Source: Gigantopelta aegis
Taxonomy: Eukaryota > Mollusca > Gastropoda > Neomphalida > Peltospiridae
Assembly (NCBI RefSeq): GCF_016097555.1
Contig: NC_054703.1
Location: forward strand, 16,372,890 to 16,436,889
Direction: 5' to 3'
DNA length: 64,000 nt
The notes below the pieces were generated by a model. That model did no database searches and was not told the origin of the DNA. It worked only from the letters and a program-made list of their open reading frames with translations. Position 1 is the stretch's first letter, and every line of letters starts with the position of its first letter. Below are positions 1 through 8,696 of the stretch, one piece after another. Made by a program: the position numbers and the translations under genes.

Positions 1-1
1 G

Positions 2-430
2 CTAAGAAGCCCATAAGGCTGTAACCAGAGATCGCCACTGCTGCCTGTCTTTTACCAGCTTCTCTAGCAGCTCCCAGCTCAGACTGCCCTCTTGAATTTC
101 CTTCTCTACTGTCCTCCTCCATGTTTCTTTCGGTCTTCCTCGTTTCCTTTTTCCAGGAGGGGTCCATCGGAGTGTCACTCTTGGTAGGGCTGTTTGAGGC
201 ATTCTGATGGCATGGCCAATCCAGCGCCATCTTCGGCGCTTGATCTCCGATACCAATGACTGTGTCGAGGTTTGTTTATCGAGTTCTTCGTTGGTTATGG
301 TGTTGGGCCAGAAGATATTCAGAATCCTGCGAAGGTACCGATTTTGAAAGACCTCCAACTTCTGATCGATGGTCTTGATAATTTTCCAGGATTCTGCTCA
401 ATACAGTGCTGGAGACAGTGCTTTTAAAAA
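2..430 (-). pseudogene. Non-LTR retrotransposon RT C-terminal fragment
   Basis: On the minus strand the frame ends at a TAG at 4-2 and reads back through a basic arginine/tryptophan motif (RRRWRWIGHAIRM) and a GKRKRGRPKETW motif. These are typical of the region after the reverse transcriptase domain in invertebrate non-LTR elements. Upstream, recognisable residues (AESWKIIKTI, then LRRIL) follow an in-frame TGA near 395, so the copy is dead. The element's 5' part is missing: at about 430 it runs into unrelated sequence. No flanking duplication is visible. The clade is not certain. Confidence 0.75.
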
Positions 431-456
431 GGTGTATTTTATCATACTTGCAAGTG

Positions 457-621
457 CCATATTTCAGTCACTGATTTGTGACATTATTGCCATATTTCAA
501 TCACTGATTTGTGACATTATTGCCATATTTCAGTCACTGATTTGTGACATTATTGCCATATTTCAGTCACTGATTTGTGACATTATTGCCATATTTCAGT
601 CACTGATTTGTGACATTATTG
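457..621. repeat. 33-bp tandem repeat, 5 copies
   Basis: Five head-to-tail copies of a 33-bp unit starting CCATATTTCAGTCACTGATT, nearly identical (one copy has AATC for AGTC). Because 33 is a multiple of three, the plus strand translates as five identical 11-residue blocks. This is a by-product of the repeat, not evidence of a protein. It abuts the SINE that follows. Confidence 0.95.
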
Positions 622-624
622 CAG

Positions 625-915
625 GATGGAACGTAGCCCAGTGGTAAAGCGATCGCCTGATGCGCGGTCGGTGTGGGATCGATTCCCGTCGGTGGCCCAT
701 TAGGTTATTTATCGTTTCAGCCAGTGTACCACGACTGGTATATCGAAGGCCGTGGTATGTATCATCCTGTCTGTGGGATGGTGCATATAAAAGATCCCTT
801 GCTACTAATGGAAAAAATGTGGCGGGTTTCCTCTCCAAGACTATATTTCAAAATTACCATATGTTTGACATCCAATAGCCGATGATTAATAAATCAATGT
901 GCTCTAGTGATGTCG
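625..915 (+). mobile_element. tRNA-derived SINE, type A
   Basis: The head is tRNA-like: a Pol III A box (TAGCCCAGTGGTAAAGC) and a B-box-like GGGATCGATTCCCG. The shared core follows (GGCCGTGGTATGT, then CATATAAAAGATCCCTTGCT), and then a tail with CCAATAGCCGATGATTAATA and a truncated TCGTTA end. It is diverged from the consensus. No clear target-site duplication was seen. Confidence 0.85.
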
Positions 916-1300
916 TTACACTGTTTCGTTGGATGGAGATACTTTTTACCGCGGTTCTATAAACTATTACACAGAACAAATTGAATATTGCCACCATAGT
1001 CCTACTGAAATAGGAAATACAATACATCGACATGTAACGAATATATTCATGATATTAGTGGCACTTCTTATGTTTTCTATTATGACGAAATTGATTTTTG
1101 ATATATCTGCCATGTTTTAAGCTGTCACATTTACATAAAATTAGCATAAACGCAGATGTATTGCTTTATGGCATATTTTGTTTGTGTTGTTGTAATTGTG
1201 TCTAATCTTATGTATGGAGATTGCTTTTATCTCTGTTCCATATAATACTACATAACAGTAACAATTACAGCTGTTTCTTCTGTTGCATTCTACACTATTA
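916..1300. other. Unannotated AT-rich stretch
   Basis: No reading frame with recognisable protein similarity, no tandem repeat and no terminal inverted repeat was seen here. Confidence 0.6.
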
Positions 1301-1612
1301 TGGGGCGGGACGTAGCCCAGTGGTAAAAGCGCTTGCCTGATGCGCGGTCGGTTTGGGATCGATCCCCGTCGGTGAACTCATTGGGTTATTTTTCGTTCCA
1401 GCCACTGCACCACAACCGATATTTCAAAGGCCGTGGTATATGCTATCCTGTCTGTGGGATGGTACATATACAAGATCACTTTCTACTAATGGAAACATGT
1501 AGCGGGTTTCCTCTCAAAGACTATTTTTCAGAATTATGATATGTTTGACGTCCAATAGCCGATGATTAATAAATCAATATGCTCCAGTGGTGTCGTTAAA
1601 CAAAACAAACTT
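1301..1612 (+). mobile_element. tRNA-derived SINE, type A, full length
   Basis: Complete order: GGGGCGGGACGTAGCCCAGT head with A and B boxes, shared core, and a tail running CCAATAGCCGATGATTAATA to GTCGTTAAACAAAACAAAC. It has the same family, orientation and length as the copy 700 bp upstream. The tail matches the 3' end of the LINE fragments at 11601, 35119, 42500 and 60023. Confidence 0.9.
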
Positions 1613-1939
1613 TTAAACTTTCTTCACAGTTATAATCAACCTGTCATAACGTTGTTAATATAATCTAGTGATGGAAATATCAACTGCAAAATATTGTTTT
1701 AAAACTTTCAGAACCCTCGAATTATTTAAGATGAAATGAGTTGTCACTTGAGGCACAAAAATCTTTGAAATTTTTTGAATTGGTCTGTATTTACATATAG
1801 ATACTGCTAAACAAGTAATGGAGCAACCTGGGGTTTTTTTTTCTATAAGGTTTTGTTAATAAAGTAATTTAATGAATCTTTTTTCACTCACAATTTAGTA
1901 AGAATAATACATTATGATACAATTAGCAGTAAAGGTAAT
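1613..1939. other. Unannotated AT-rich stretch
   Basis: AT-rich sequence without a supported gene or repeat; it ends at the 5-bp target duplication of the next element. Confidence 0.5.
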
Positions 1940-1979
1940 CAGGGGCGTAGCGTGATCTGGACCTGGGGGTGGGGTGTGT

Positions 1980-2010
<31 letters not shown>

Positions 2011-2120
2011 TTCGAATATGAACCAAGTGAACCTATTTCTATTTTGTTTTTGCACCACCAGAAACTCCATATGTATAAACCTGTATGTTTTAGTTCTGAA
2101 AGCGGACCATTTGCTTCAGC

Positions 2121-2152
<32 letters not shown>

Positions 2153-2189
2153 CGTCCGAACCCCTGAACCCCCCTAGCCTACGCCCCTG
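1940..2189. mobile_element. hAT-like MITE with 5-bp TSD
   Basis: Terminal inverted repeats CAGGGGCGTAG and CTACGCCCCTG are flanked on both sides by GTAAT (1935-1939 and 2190-2194), an exact 5-bp duplication. The interior is low complexity: a TG run, a run of about 18 G, and a second TG run. The CAGRG-type termini fit the hAT superfamily, some of whose lineages have 5-bp duplications. No transposase is encoded. A relative with the same duplication length lies at 35774-36053. Confidence 0.85.
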
Positions 2190-2355
2190 GTAATTATTTG
2201 AACTTAGGTTGGGGGAGATTCCTCATAATGTCAGAGTCACATTATAAGTTATTAAGTTATAATGAACATTTTATAGAATTTTTGACAATAATAAATAATT
2301 TTCAATTTTTGTTGCTGAGCATAATAAGGCTTACAAAATAAAGTATATAAAAAAA

Positions 2356-2752
2356 AAAGTTTGTTTGTTTTATTTAACGACGCCACTAGAGCACATTGAT
2401 TTTTAATCTTATCATCGGCTATTGGACGTCAAACATATGGTCATTCTGACACTGTTTTTAGAGGAAACCCGCTGTTGCCACATAGGCTACTCTTCTTTAC
2501 GACAGGCAGCAAGGGATCTTTTATTTGCGCTTCCCACAGGCAGGATAGCACAAACCATGGCCTTTGTTGAACCAGTTATGGATCACTTACGGTGCAAGTG
2601 GTTTACACCTACCCACTGAGCCTTGCGGAGCACTCACTCAGGGTTTGGAGTCGGTATCTGGATTAAAAATCCCATGCCTCGACTGGGATCCGAACCCAGT
2701 ACCTACCAGCCTGTAGACCGATGGCCTGCCACGACGCCACCGAGGCCGGTTT
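2356..2752 (-). mobile_element. SINE type C, full length
   Basis: Read on the minus strand: a CCGGCCTCGGTGGCGTCGTG tRNA-like head with a GGGTTCGGATCCCAGT B box, a GAGTGCTCCGCAAGGCTCA segment, the core shared with type A (TGTGCTATCCTGCCTGTGGG, AAAAGATCCCTTGCTG), and the CCAATAGCCGATGATAA tail. The tail ends TCGTTAAATAAAACAAAC plus an A/T-rich end. Confidence 0.92.
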
Positions 2753-2773
2753 AAAGTATAAAATGCAGAATAA

Positions 2774-2964
2774 AGCTTTATTCTAACCGGCCGCGAGCGA
2801 TTATTTTAGAAATCATTTATTTCAATTGCAGTATTCTAGTCTGCCGCGTGCGACGCGACATATTTATCTATCGCGTCGCACGCGTGCGGTTAGGATACGG
2901 CGATTGAAATAAATGGTTTCTAAAATAATCGCTCGCGTCGCTCGCGGCCGGTTAGGATACAGCT
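2774..2964. mobile_element. CpG-rich foldback MITE, copy 1
   Basis: A 191-bp near-palindrome. The arms begin AGCT(G/T)TATCCTAACCGGCC (the left arm is slightly mutated) and contain GCGAGCGATTATTTTAGAAA. The centre is a second inverted repeat of GCGTGCGACGCG type. It is flanked by TAA on both sides (2771-2773, 2965-2967), which fits the TWA target duplications of PIF/Harbinger-type MITEs. The family assignment is inference. The many CpGs contrast with the AT-rich surroundings. Confidence 0.8.
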
Positions 2965-3016
2965 TAACATTCCAATGCAACAAACATCAGTCATTAAAAG
3001 CAACGACACACACTAA

Positions 3017-3214
3017 AGCTGTATCCTAACCGTCCGCGAGCGATTATTTTAGAAATCATTAATTTCTATTGCAGTATCCTAACCGGACGCGTACGATGCG
3101 ACATATTTATGTCACGTCGCACGCGTGCGGTTAGGATGCGGCAATGGAAATCGATGATTTCTAAAATAATCGCTCGCATCGCTCGCGTCGCACGCGGCCG
3201 ATTAGGATACAGCT
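3017..3214. mobile_element. CpG-rich foldback MITE, copy 2
   Basis: Second copy of the same element, 52 bp after the first and in tandem with it. Ends AGCTGTATCCTAACCG and its inverse, TAA flanks at 3014-3016 and 3215-3217. The right arm has an extra GCTCGCGTCGCACGC block compared with copy 1. A third, partial copy is at the right edge of the window. Confidence 0.85.
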
Positions 3215-3328
3215 TAAAGAACGCGGTTTTTTTCTATAAACCGGTATAACTAAACCAGTTTAAAATGTAACCGTGAACGCGGCCCGCGCTGGCAAGTACA
3301 AGAGAGCACCAAACGCCTGACCGGGGTC

Positions 3329-3583
3329 ACCGGCCTCGATGGCGCAGTGGTTAAGCCATCGGACTACAGGCTGGTAGGTACAGGGTTCGCAGCCCGGTAC
3401 CGACTCCAAACCAGAGCAAGTTCTTAAGGGCTCATTGGGTAGGTGTAAGGCCACTACACCCTCTTCTCTCTCTAACCAAACTAACAACTAACCCACTGTC
3501 CTGGATCGAGGTGTGTGCCCAGGACAGCGTGCTTGAACCTTAATTGGATATAATCACGAAAATAAGTTAAAATGAAAATGAAA
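3329..3583 (+). mobile_element. SINE type D with 11-bp TSD
   Basis: The head is ACCGGCCTCGATGGCGCAGT with a tRNA-like B box (GGGTTCGCAGCCC). The body differs from types A-C, and the tail has GCTTGAACCTTAATTGGATA and CGAAAATAAGTTAAAATGAA. It is bounded by the exact duplication TGACCGGGGTC at 3318-3328 and 3584-3594, showing insertion by target-primed reverse transcription. Confidence 0.93.
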
Positions 3584-3720
3584 TGACCGGGGTCGGTAGC
3601 TGGTGCTATTAAATTTGGAATGTCCCGTAGGATTTAGTCAAGAAGGAAACATATTGCGCAAATTTCTTGAAGTAATTTTGTCGCATTTTGCAACGGTTCA
3701 TCGACAGAGAAAGGGAGAAA

Positions 3721-3986
3721 CCGACCTCGGTGGTGTCGTGGTTAAGCCATCGGACATAAGGCTGGTAGGAACAGGGTTCGCAGCCCGATACCGGCTCCCA
3801 CCCAGAGCGAGTTTTAACGACTCAATGTGTAGGTGTAAAGACCACCACACCCTCTTCTTTCTCACTAACCATTAACAATTAACCTACTGTCCGGGACAGA
3901 CAGCACAGATAGCTGAGGTGTGTGACCAGTACAGCGCGCTTGAACCTTAATTGGACATAAGCGCGAAAATAAGTTGAAATGAAATG
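3721..3986 (+). mobile_element. SINE type D with imperfect TSD
   Basis: Same family as the previous element, with a longer tail segment (GGACAGACAGCACAGATAGC). Flanked by AAAGGGAGAAA (3710-3720) and AAAGGGAGCAA (3987-3997), an 11-bp target duplication with one mismatch. Confidence 0.92.
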
Positions 3987-3997
3987 AAAGGGAGCAA

Positions 3998-4735
3998 ATG
4001 ATTAATTTTTATTTTAAATTTAAAATAAATAAATTACAACTGCTTTTATATGATCGAAATACCTTAAGTGATCTCTATAATATTAATAATAAAAAAAATA
4101 TTTGTGTTTAAATATTTATTAAGCACATTGCTTTGATTAAAATAGTCAAATGGTTTGACTGCAACCCCCCCCCCCCACCACCACCACCACCAAAACAAAA
4201 AACCCAAACCTAATAATTTATTTTGCCGAATAGTAGCTTTGTCAATTTCGTAAGTGTCGAAGAACTTATACACGTGCAATACGATATCTATTGTTACGTC
4301 AACCAATGACCAACTGCTCCAGTCAAAAGAACGCTAAGACAAATATTTCCCGCTGTACTACGAAACTTGGGGAAATTGAAAATATTGCGCCGATTGATTT
4401 CCTGATCAAAGGAGTGTATCTTATATTACTTTGTCAGTCAACAGTCAAGCACGAGTGCTTTCCCTTGCAACATTAGAAATAATCTAGTTTACCAAAATAT
4501 TACAAACTCAAACATGTTATTCCTCCCAAATTTCATATATATTCTGTCACACTAATTTTCAAATACAAATTAATACCGTTTTGTGATGCAAATCTATGCA
4601 TCGATTAATTTAAAATGAACATTTTCTGTTTTCCTAAATTTGAAAGCAAAGACTCAATTTCTGCTCCCCCAAAAGGATTGAAACAAAAGCCATTTCTTTC
4701 CTCCGGTTGCAGTCAGTTTTCAAAAATATTTTAAT
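3998..4735. other. Unannotated AT-rich stretch
   Basis: AT-rich. It contains a C run followed by a CAC microsatellite near 4163-4191. No supported gene. Confidence 0.5.
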
Positions 4736-4737
4736 CA

Positions 4738-4902
4738 AATGTCATGGTATATGTTATCCTGTTGGTGACAGAAGTGAATACAAAAGATCGCTTGCTATCA
4801 ATGAGAGAAATGTTGCGGGTTTCCGGTGAATACTGCATGCCAGAATTATCAGTTTAGACTTTCAATAATGTGCTCTTGTAGTTTCATTAAACAAAGTCGT
4901 TA
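4738..4902 (+). mobile_element. Decayed SINE type A fragment
   Basis: Core remnants (CATGGTATATGTTATCCTGT, AAAGATCGCTTGCTATCAATG, TTGCGGGTTTCC) and a tail remnant (AATGTGCTCTTGTAGTTTCA) in the type A order. The tRNA-like head is missing. Confidence 0.7.
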
Positions 4903-4964
4903 AAGTTGAGCTATCACTATCGCTACACTGAATCTAGTGCAAGGAGAATAATGCTTAGCTCCCC

Positions 4965-5354
4965 TTAAAGAGACATTCCTGAGTTTGCTGCAATGTTTAA
5001 GATGTTATCGACTAACAGAGACTTTTTAATGATTGTAATTACATACCAAATGTATTTTTCAGCATAAAATATTAGTGGCTGTATATTTAACGTGTTTCTG
5101 ATGGTTCTAATATGTTTACTAGGTTAAATTTCATTTTATTTCCTAAAATATATGTTTTCGTACGTACGAAATTATTTGAAGACAAACTCCAGTTTGGGCT
5201 TCTTATAAATATTAACACGACCAGAAAAACATTGAATATACAGACACTGATATTCTAAACAAGAAAATATATTTAATATGTAAGTTTAATCGTAGAAATA
5301 TTTTATTAGTCGAAATCATGTTACAATGCAACAAACTCAGGAATGTCCCTTTAA
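4965..5354 (-). mobile_element. TTAA foldback MITE
   Basis: Member of the window's commonest family. Ends TTAAAGAGACATTCCTGAGT and ...GGAATGTCCCTTTAA, with TTAA at both limits. The arm with the ATCGACTAACAGAGAC motif comes first, so it is the reverse of the copy at 31198. The centre carries TTTCGTACGTACGAAA. It has no coding capacity. Confidence 0.93.
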
Positions 5355-5380
5355 TACCTGTAAATGTAAAAATATATAGG

Positions 5381-5490
5381 TTTCTTCTCTAAGACTATAT
5401 ATCAAAATCACCAAATATTTGACATCTAATAGCCAATGATTAATAAATTAATGTGCTCTAGTGGTGTCGTTAAACAAAACAAGACTTTTG
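5381..5490 (+). mobile_element. SINE type A tail fragment
   Basis: Contains the TTCTCTAAGACTAT junction, a diverged CTAATAGCCAATGATTAATA, and GTGGTGTCGTTAAACAAAAC, which is the last third of a type A SINE. The 5' part is missing. Confidence 0.8.
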
Positions 5491-5579
5491 ATTTTCATGT
5501 AGGTCATATTGAACGAAATATTTGTTTAATGACGCCTTAGTAAATTTAAATGGCCAATTGGTGTCTAACTTGGTTATTC

Positions 5580-6155
<576 letters not shown>

Positions 6156-6159
6156 TAAA

Positions 6160-7340
6160 CACCACCCAGATCAATAGTGAATTAAATTAAGTTGACATGA
6201 GCAGGATGCCATACTTCTTGTCTCTATGTTACCATGTGATATTGCACGTGCAAAAAGCACTTGCATACCAGCATACATTTTAGGTGAGACCCGTGCCACG
6301 AACAGACAGACGCAAGGGGTGACATGTGCGAAAGTGCAGTTTGAGATTTATACCATTACATACTGATTTAGGCGATCTGAACTATTCTTTTTGTGTGTGA
6401 ACACTGTAGCAAGGCGAACGTTGCCTGATGCCACGAAATGGCAGATTATTGGCATGCGTAACATTGGCAGACAATTGAACATTAACCATACTGTCATCGG
6501 TCGTTAGATTAAAAAAATTTGTCCAAACTCATGATGTGAAGGATAGGCCAAGACCTGGATGACCGAGAAAGACTGATGCCCGTGAAGATCGGGTCCTAGT
6601 ACACCTTGCAAGAAGATCCCCACTGACTAACAGCAGAGTGCTAAGAACCCGATGGGGGGCACACAGCAGGGTGTTCATGTGCACTGTCAGGAGGAGGCTG
6701 CATGCTGCTGGGATGAGAGCTCTGAGACCGCTAATCACTGCACATCACAATCAGGAGCCTCTGAGGTGGTGCGCCGCAAATGCCCACTGGAACCTAAGGA
6801 CCGGGAGAAGGGTATACTGGTCAGATGAAACTTGAAAGTCGGTTCCTGCTGCACACAACAGACAGTCGAACTTGGGTATGAAGATCTAGAGGCATAGCAT
6901 ATGACCAGAGGAACATCCTGGAAGAAGTTCCCCTTGGTGGAGGTTCAGTTATGGCCTGGGTGCATCTTCTTGGAATGTAAACTGAATCTGGTGGCTATAC
7001 ATGGAACACTAAATGGGCAGAGATACCAGGATGCCATCTGCCCATATGCGGGTGTGATGCAAAAAAATTATTCTTATTCTTTGATATAGTTGTCGTTCCT
7101 CATTTGGATAATCATGCACATGCAAGCGGCCCTGTCTTCGTGGATGACAACTCCCAACATGATCGTGCCATAGCAATACTCGACTATCTGCAGTGACGTG
7201 CATTCAAAACTCTACCATCGCCTGCAAGAAGCCTTGATCTGAACCCCGTAGAGCATATATGTAATGTTTTGGGACGCATGGTAAGGGAGAGGGATCCTCC
7301 TGTGCAGAATGTACAGGTATTTCACGAGGAATGATTTTAT
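6160..7340 (+). pseudogene. Decayed Tc1-like transposon and transposase
   Basis: Translated in shifting frames, the region follows the Tc1 transposase order. It has a remnant of the basic GRPRKTD linker near 6555, then TVRRRLHAAGMRA and WSDET (catalytic DES replaced by DET) near 6685-6830, then GGGSVMAWG near 6940, then LDLNPVEHICNVLGR at about 7216-7275. Several stops and frameshifts separate these blocks. One terminus may lie near 6140, but no inverted repeat is intact. It is clearly older than the Tc1 element at 14058. Confidence 0.85.
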
Positions 7341-7542
7341 ATGGCAGTTGTAGAATATTGGTTCGGATAAAAATTCTTTAAAACATAATACTTTAATTGA
7401 TGTTGAAAAATCACAAAAAGCTAGGATAAAATCCTTCGAGAAATCATTATTTATATTTCTTAAACACATTTTGAGGTAATTATTACCACATAGAGAAAGT
7501 TTACGAACTTCGGTAAAACTTGCACATAAAAGAGGTTACCGT

Positions 7543-7806
7543 CATTAAAAATACACAAACATTAATTGAAACAAACATTAATGTAATTTATGTGCTTGCT
7601 TTAATAAATGAATGACAAAAGATATAAAAGGCATATTTTATTAATTAATAATATCTTTTTGGGTGTTTTATAAAGGCAATTTTAGAATTAATATGTGAAA
7701 AAGGCTTGTTTAATCTCAGGGCAGCATGGTGCTGATTAAGGCAAGATGGTGCTAGACTATTGAGGCATGGTGCTGCACCATGCTAAAACAAGCTAGGAAA
7801 ACACTA
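7543..7806 (+). repeat. Dispersed 265-bp repeat, copy 1
   Basis: About 90% similar by eye to the reverse complement of 43458-43718. It contains internal GAGGCATGGTGC / GCAAGATGGTGC direct repeats and ends in AAAACAAGCTAGGAAAACAC. No terminal inverted repeat or target duplication is visible, so the class is unknown. Confidence 0.85.
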
Positions 7807-7807
7807 T

Positions 7808-7850
7808 ATGTATGTATGTATGTATGTACGTACGTACGTATTGATGTATG
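7808..7850. repeat. (TATG)n/(TACG)n microsatellite
   Basis: Tetranucleotide run directly adjoining the 3' (left) end of the minus-strand SINE at 7851, probably derived from its tail. Confidence 0.9.
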
Positions 7851-8050
7851 TCGAGGTTGACTGTTACATACATATATATTAATGCACTGACGCAGGTGAT
7901 AATTAAATCGTTTTTAGTCTCACATATTTCCTATGCCGTTGCTGGGACTCGAACCTGTTGCACCGAATCGCCGGCAAATTGCAGACTGACCACGATGCGT
8001 TCTGAGCTATCCAGACATCCATAAAACAGGATTCTGTTTCTCTCAACCAC
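7851..8050 (-). mobile_element. SINE type E (tRNA-like head)
   Basis: On the minus strand a head with an A-box-like GGATAGCTCAGAACGC and a perfect B box GGTTCGAGTCC (7944-7954) is followed by a short body (TTTTTAGTC, later GTAACAGTCAACCTCGA) and TACATACA repeats. A second copy is at 39794-39962. Tetranucleotide repeats lie at both ends. Confidence 0.8.
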
Positions 8051-8051
8051 A

Positions 8052-8097
8052 TGTATGTATGTATGTATATATGTATGTATATATGTATATAGGTATC
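8052..8097. repeat. (TATG)n microsatellite
   Basis: Run of TATG/TATA tetranucleotides immediately beyond the 5' head of the SINE at 7851. Confidence 0.9.
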
Positions 8098-8186
8098 TAT
8101 TGTACACTTGCGTGCGTGTCGCTTACATCTACCAAAACTCAAATAGAGTCAATTTAAGAAATACAATTGTTAATTCATGCAGATTT

Positions 8187-8249
8187 CTGACCCCATGTAA
8201 CCGTAAATAAAATGTGTTGAGTGCGTCGCTAAATAAAACATTTCCTTCC
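8187..8249 (+). mobile_element. Severely 5'-truncated SINE type B
   Basis: Only the last 63 bp of a type B SINE remain (TAACCGTAAATAAAATGTGT ... TAAATAAAACATTTCCTTCC). They are bounded by the 13-bp duplication TTCATGCAGATTT at 8174-8186 and 8250-8262. The duplication proves that this short piece is itself an insertion, and it fixes the natural 3' end of the type B tail. Confidence 0.93.
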
Positions 8250-8299
8250 TTCATGCAGATTTTATTATATCATTTGAAATTACATTTGTTTGTGAAAAA

Positions 8300-8333
8300 T
8301 CCCCCCCCCCCCCAAAAAAAAAAAAAAAAAAAA
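8300..8333. repeat. Poly-C then poly-A tract
   Basis: About 13 C followed by about 22 A, then more C/A-rich sequence to about 8455. It lies downstream of the stop codon of the PAN/EGF/Sushi gene. Confidence 0.9.
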
Positions 8334-8502
8334 AATAACCAACCCACAAAACAACACAAAATAAAACAAAAACCCACCTCATCCCTAAAACACGTCACCA
8401 AAAACAATTTTACCCCCCTCCCCCATAAAAAACCCAAACAAAAACAAACAGAATAAAGGGACAATTGTTGCCGTTGTTCCAGTATTTTAAACAAGGTTAT
8501 AG

Positions 8503-8696
8503 TCATCTTCGTCCCGTTTCGGGAGATGGCCAGCATTTCAGTTTGATCTGGGTCCATTTTCCAGTTTCGGCACACTTACTCCTCGCTTTATATTCTTTAT
8601 AGTGTTTGCATGTGTAGATGGTAACTGAATCAACCTTAGTGCTTTTCGTAGACTTCTCGGCATCTGGAACATCAGGTGGTTCACCACAGTCAATTT
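8503..8696 (-). CDS. Exon 4: second Sushi domain and stop
   Basis: The acceptor GTGTTACAG precedes AAATTGACTGTGG. The frame gives DCGEPPDVPDAE, then VTIYTCK, KCAETGKW and LKCW. That is the four cysteines and conserved tryptophan of a Sushi domain, with a short tail ending in TGA at 8505-8503. No donor GT follows in frame, so it is taken as the last exon. The second half (KHYKEYKARS) is more basic than usual. The acceptor region is duplicated about 20 times in the adjacent intron. Confidence 0.78.

Noticed and set aside
369..647. Open frame with five 11-residue repeats
   Set aside because: Produced entirely by the 33-bp tandem repeat; no start context, splice sites or homology.
625..720. tRNA gene
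   Set aside because: A and B boxes are tRNA-like but the cloverleaf is not complete and the segment continues into a repeated SINE body; the same holds for all SINE heads in the window.
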